Positions 22,730-23,401 of a stretch of DNA of 23,401 nucleotides are shown piece after piece. Source of the DNA: CAUUCX01 sp041844835 (lineage in GTDB: Bacteria > Bacillota > Clostridia > Peptostreptococcales > Anaerovoracaceae); assembly GCA_041844835.1 (NCBI GenBank), contig JBGZBU010000007.1:1-23401 (forward strand). Reading direction: 5' to 3'. Each line of letters begins with the position of its first letter. The stretch's first letter is position 1. The notes under the pieces were generated by a model. That model was not told the DNA's origin. It worked only from the letters and a program-made list of their open reading frames with translations, and did not search any database. The position numbers and the translations under genes were made by a program.

Positions 22730-23401
22730 ATGGGAAGCACAGCAAGCAATGTAAGTACCCTTTGGGATAATGTACTTGAAAAAATTAAAAACCAATTGAA
22801 TTACACGAGTTTTCAGACATGGTTTATGCGACTTAGTCTTTTGCGAATAGATGACAGTCTGAACAAAATAACGCTTCACACGGATCTGCCGCTCGTAAAA
22901 GATATCATCGAAGAAAGATATATACATATGCTGAGAGATTCCATACGTGATATCTTCGGCAAAAACTATGATATCAATTGGTCAACCGGCAAGCAAATTG
23001 AAGCCGAAAAGGCGCCGGTGCATGGGCAGGAATTTATACTCAATCCGAAATTTACATTTGAAAATTTTGTTGTGGGAAGCAATAATCTATATGCTCATGC
23101 CGCCGCCGTTGCGGTATCAGAACAGCCCGCCGAGGCCTATAATCCGCTCTTTCTATATGGCGGATCGGGGCTTGGAAAAACACATTTAATGCATGCGATA
23201 GGCATACAAATAATAAAGAATTTTCCTCAAATGAACGTTCTTTATATATCATCGGAAATGTTCACAAACGAACTGATCCGCGCTATTCGCGAAAACAGCA
23301 TGGCGGAGTTTAAAAGAAAATACAGGAAAGTGGATGTACTTCTCATAGACGACATACAATTCCTTGAAAAAAAAGGAAACAACGCAGGAAGAGTTTTTCC
23401 A
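22730..23401 (+). CDS. dnaA: Chromosomal replication initiator DnaA (partial; frame broken near the window edge)
   Basis: DnaA binds oriC boxes and melts the origin. The ATG at 22730 has AGGG seven bases upstream. Domain I starts TLWDNVLEKIKNQLNYTSFQ and continues TWFM. Domain III starts about residue 107 (NPKFTFENFVVGSNN). Walker A is GGSGLGKTH (144-152) and Walker B is VLLIDDIQF. Just after it, the expected sequence EKKE-TTQEEFFH is found only if one A is removed from the eight-A run at 23367-23374; as written the frame gives EKKGNNAGRVFP, still open at the window edge. Up to residue 213 the protein is normal. The break is probably a base-calling or assembly error in the homopolymer, less likely a real lesion or programmed slippage. 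Confidence 0.93.
   Translation, partial: MGSTASNVSTLWDNVLEKIKNQLNYTSFQTWFMRLSLLRIDDSLNKITLHTDLPLVKDIIEERYIHMLRDSIRDIFGKNYDINWSTGKQIEAEKAPVHGQEFILNPKFTFENFVVGSNNLYAHAAAVAVSEQPAEAYNPLFLYGGSGLGKTHLMHAIGIQIIKNFPQMNVLYISSEMFTNELIRAIRENSMAEFKRKYRKVDVLLIDDIQFLEKKGNNAGRVFP

Noticed and set aside
1..23401. CRISPR arrays, tRNA/rRNA genes, insertion sequences, prophage genes and riboswitches
   Set aside because: I found no regularly spaced direct repeats of the CRISPR kind, no transposase or phage genes, no cloverleaf, no T-box signature ahead of the aro genes, and no other riboswitch I recognise.

Overview
The window looks like the replication-origin neighbourhood of a low-to-moderate GC member of the Firmicutes, most likely a clostridial lineage. 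The evidence is the leftward block rpmH-rnpA-yidD-yidC-jag-mnmE-mnmG-parA-parB lying divergently from dnaA, parS sites with the Bacillus/Clostridium consensus, AGGAGG-type ribosome binding sites, a type I-beta DAHP synthase, SLH and LytR-CpsA-Psr envelope proteins, and a Rho factor with a long charged N-terminal insert. I cannot name a genus from sequence alone.

Layout. Positions 1-2985 (minus) hold rho, a YqhQ/DUF1385 membrane protein and the start of prmC, tightly packed or overlapping. Positions 3168-7363 (minus) carry three cell-envelope genes separated by long T-rich, repeat-rich spacers: an S-layer-homology protein, an LCP-family cell-wall ligase and a TolC-like protein. Positions 8056-13007 (plus) carry a shikimate-pathway island: DAHP synthase, an unusual 575-residue EPSP synthase and chorismate synthase, with a 1.19 kb gene-free gap between the last two. 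A small GNAT-like protein (minus) converges on aroC. Positions 13354-13980 hold a parS-like site, five DnaA boxes, an AT-rich stretch and the terminator of parB. Positions 13991-22214 (minus) are the parB-parA-mnmG-mnmE-jag-yidC-yidD-rnpA-rpmH block. Two good hairpin terminators cut it into at least three transcription units. A consensus promoter drives rpmH. Positions 22380-22729 contain a second DnaA-box cluster and AT-rich DNA, the likely oriC, followed by dnaA running off the right edge.

How it works together. DnaA acts at the boxes near its own gene. ParA and ParB act at parS sites at 15953 and 11575, and possibly a variant at 13354, to segregate the new origins. YidC, YidD, RnpA, Jag/KhpB, MnmE and MnmG are the usual translation, RNA-processing and membrane-insertion companions of oriC in Firmicutes.

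Most of the window is conserved housekeeping DNA. The parts that repay a second look are: an extra A in a homopolymer that breaks dnaA; a DnaA-box cluster 9 kb away from dnaA; an EPSP synthase with Ala at the glyphosate-site glycine plus a roughly 64-residue insertion; a 36-bp piece of the parB linker repeated in a noncoding spacer 8.5 kb away; and several unrelated short tandem repeats, including a clean 7-bp array. I did not find a new multi-gene system.
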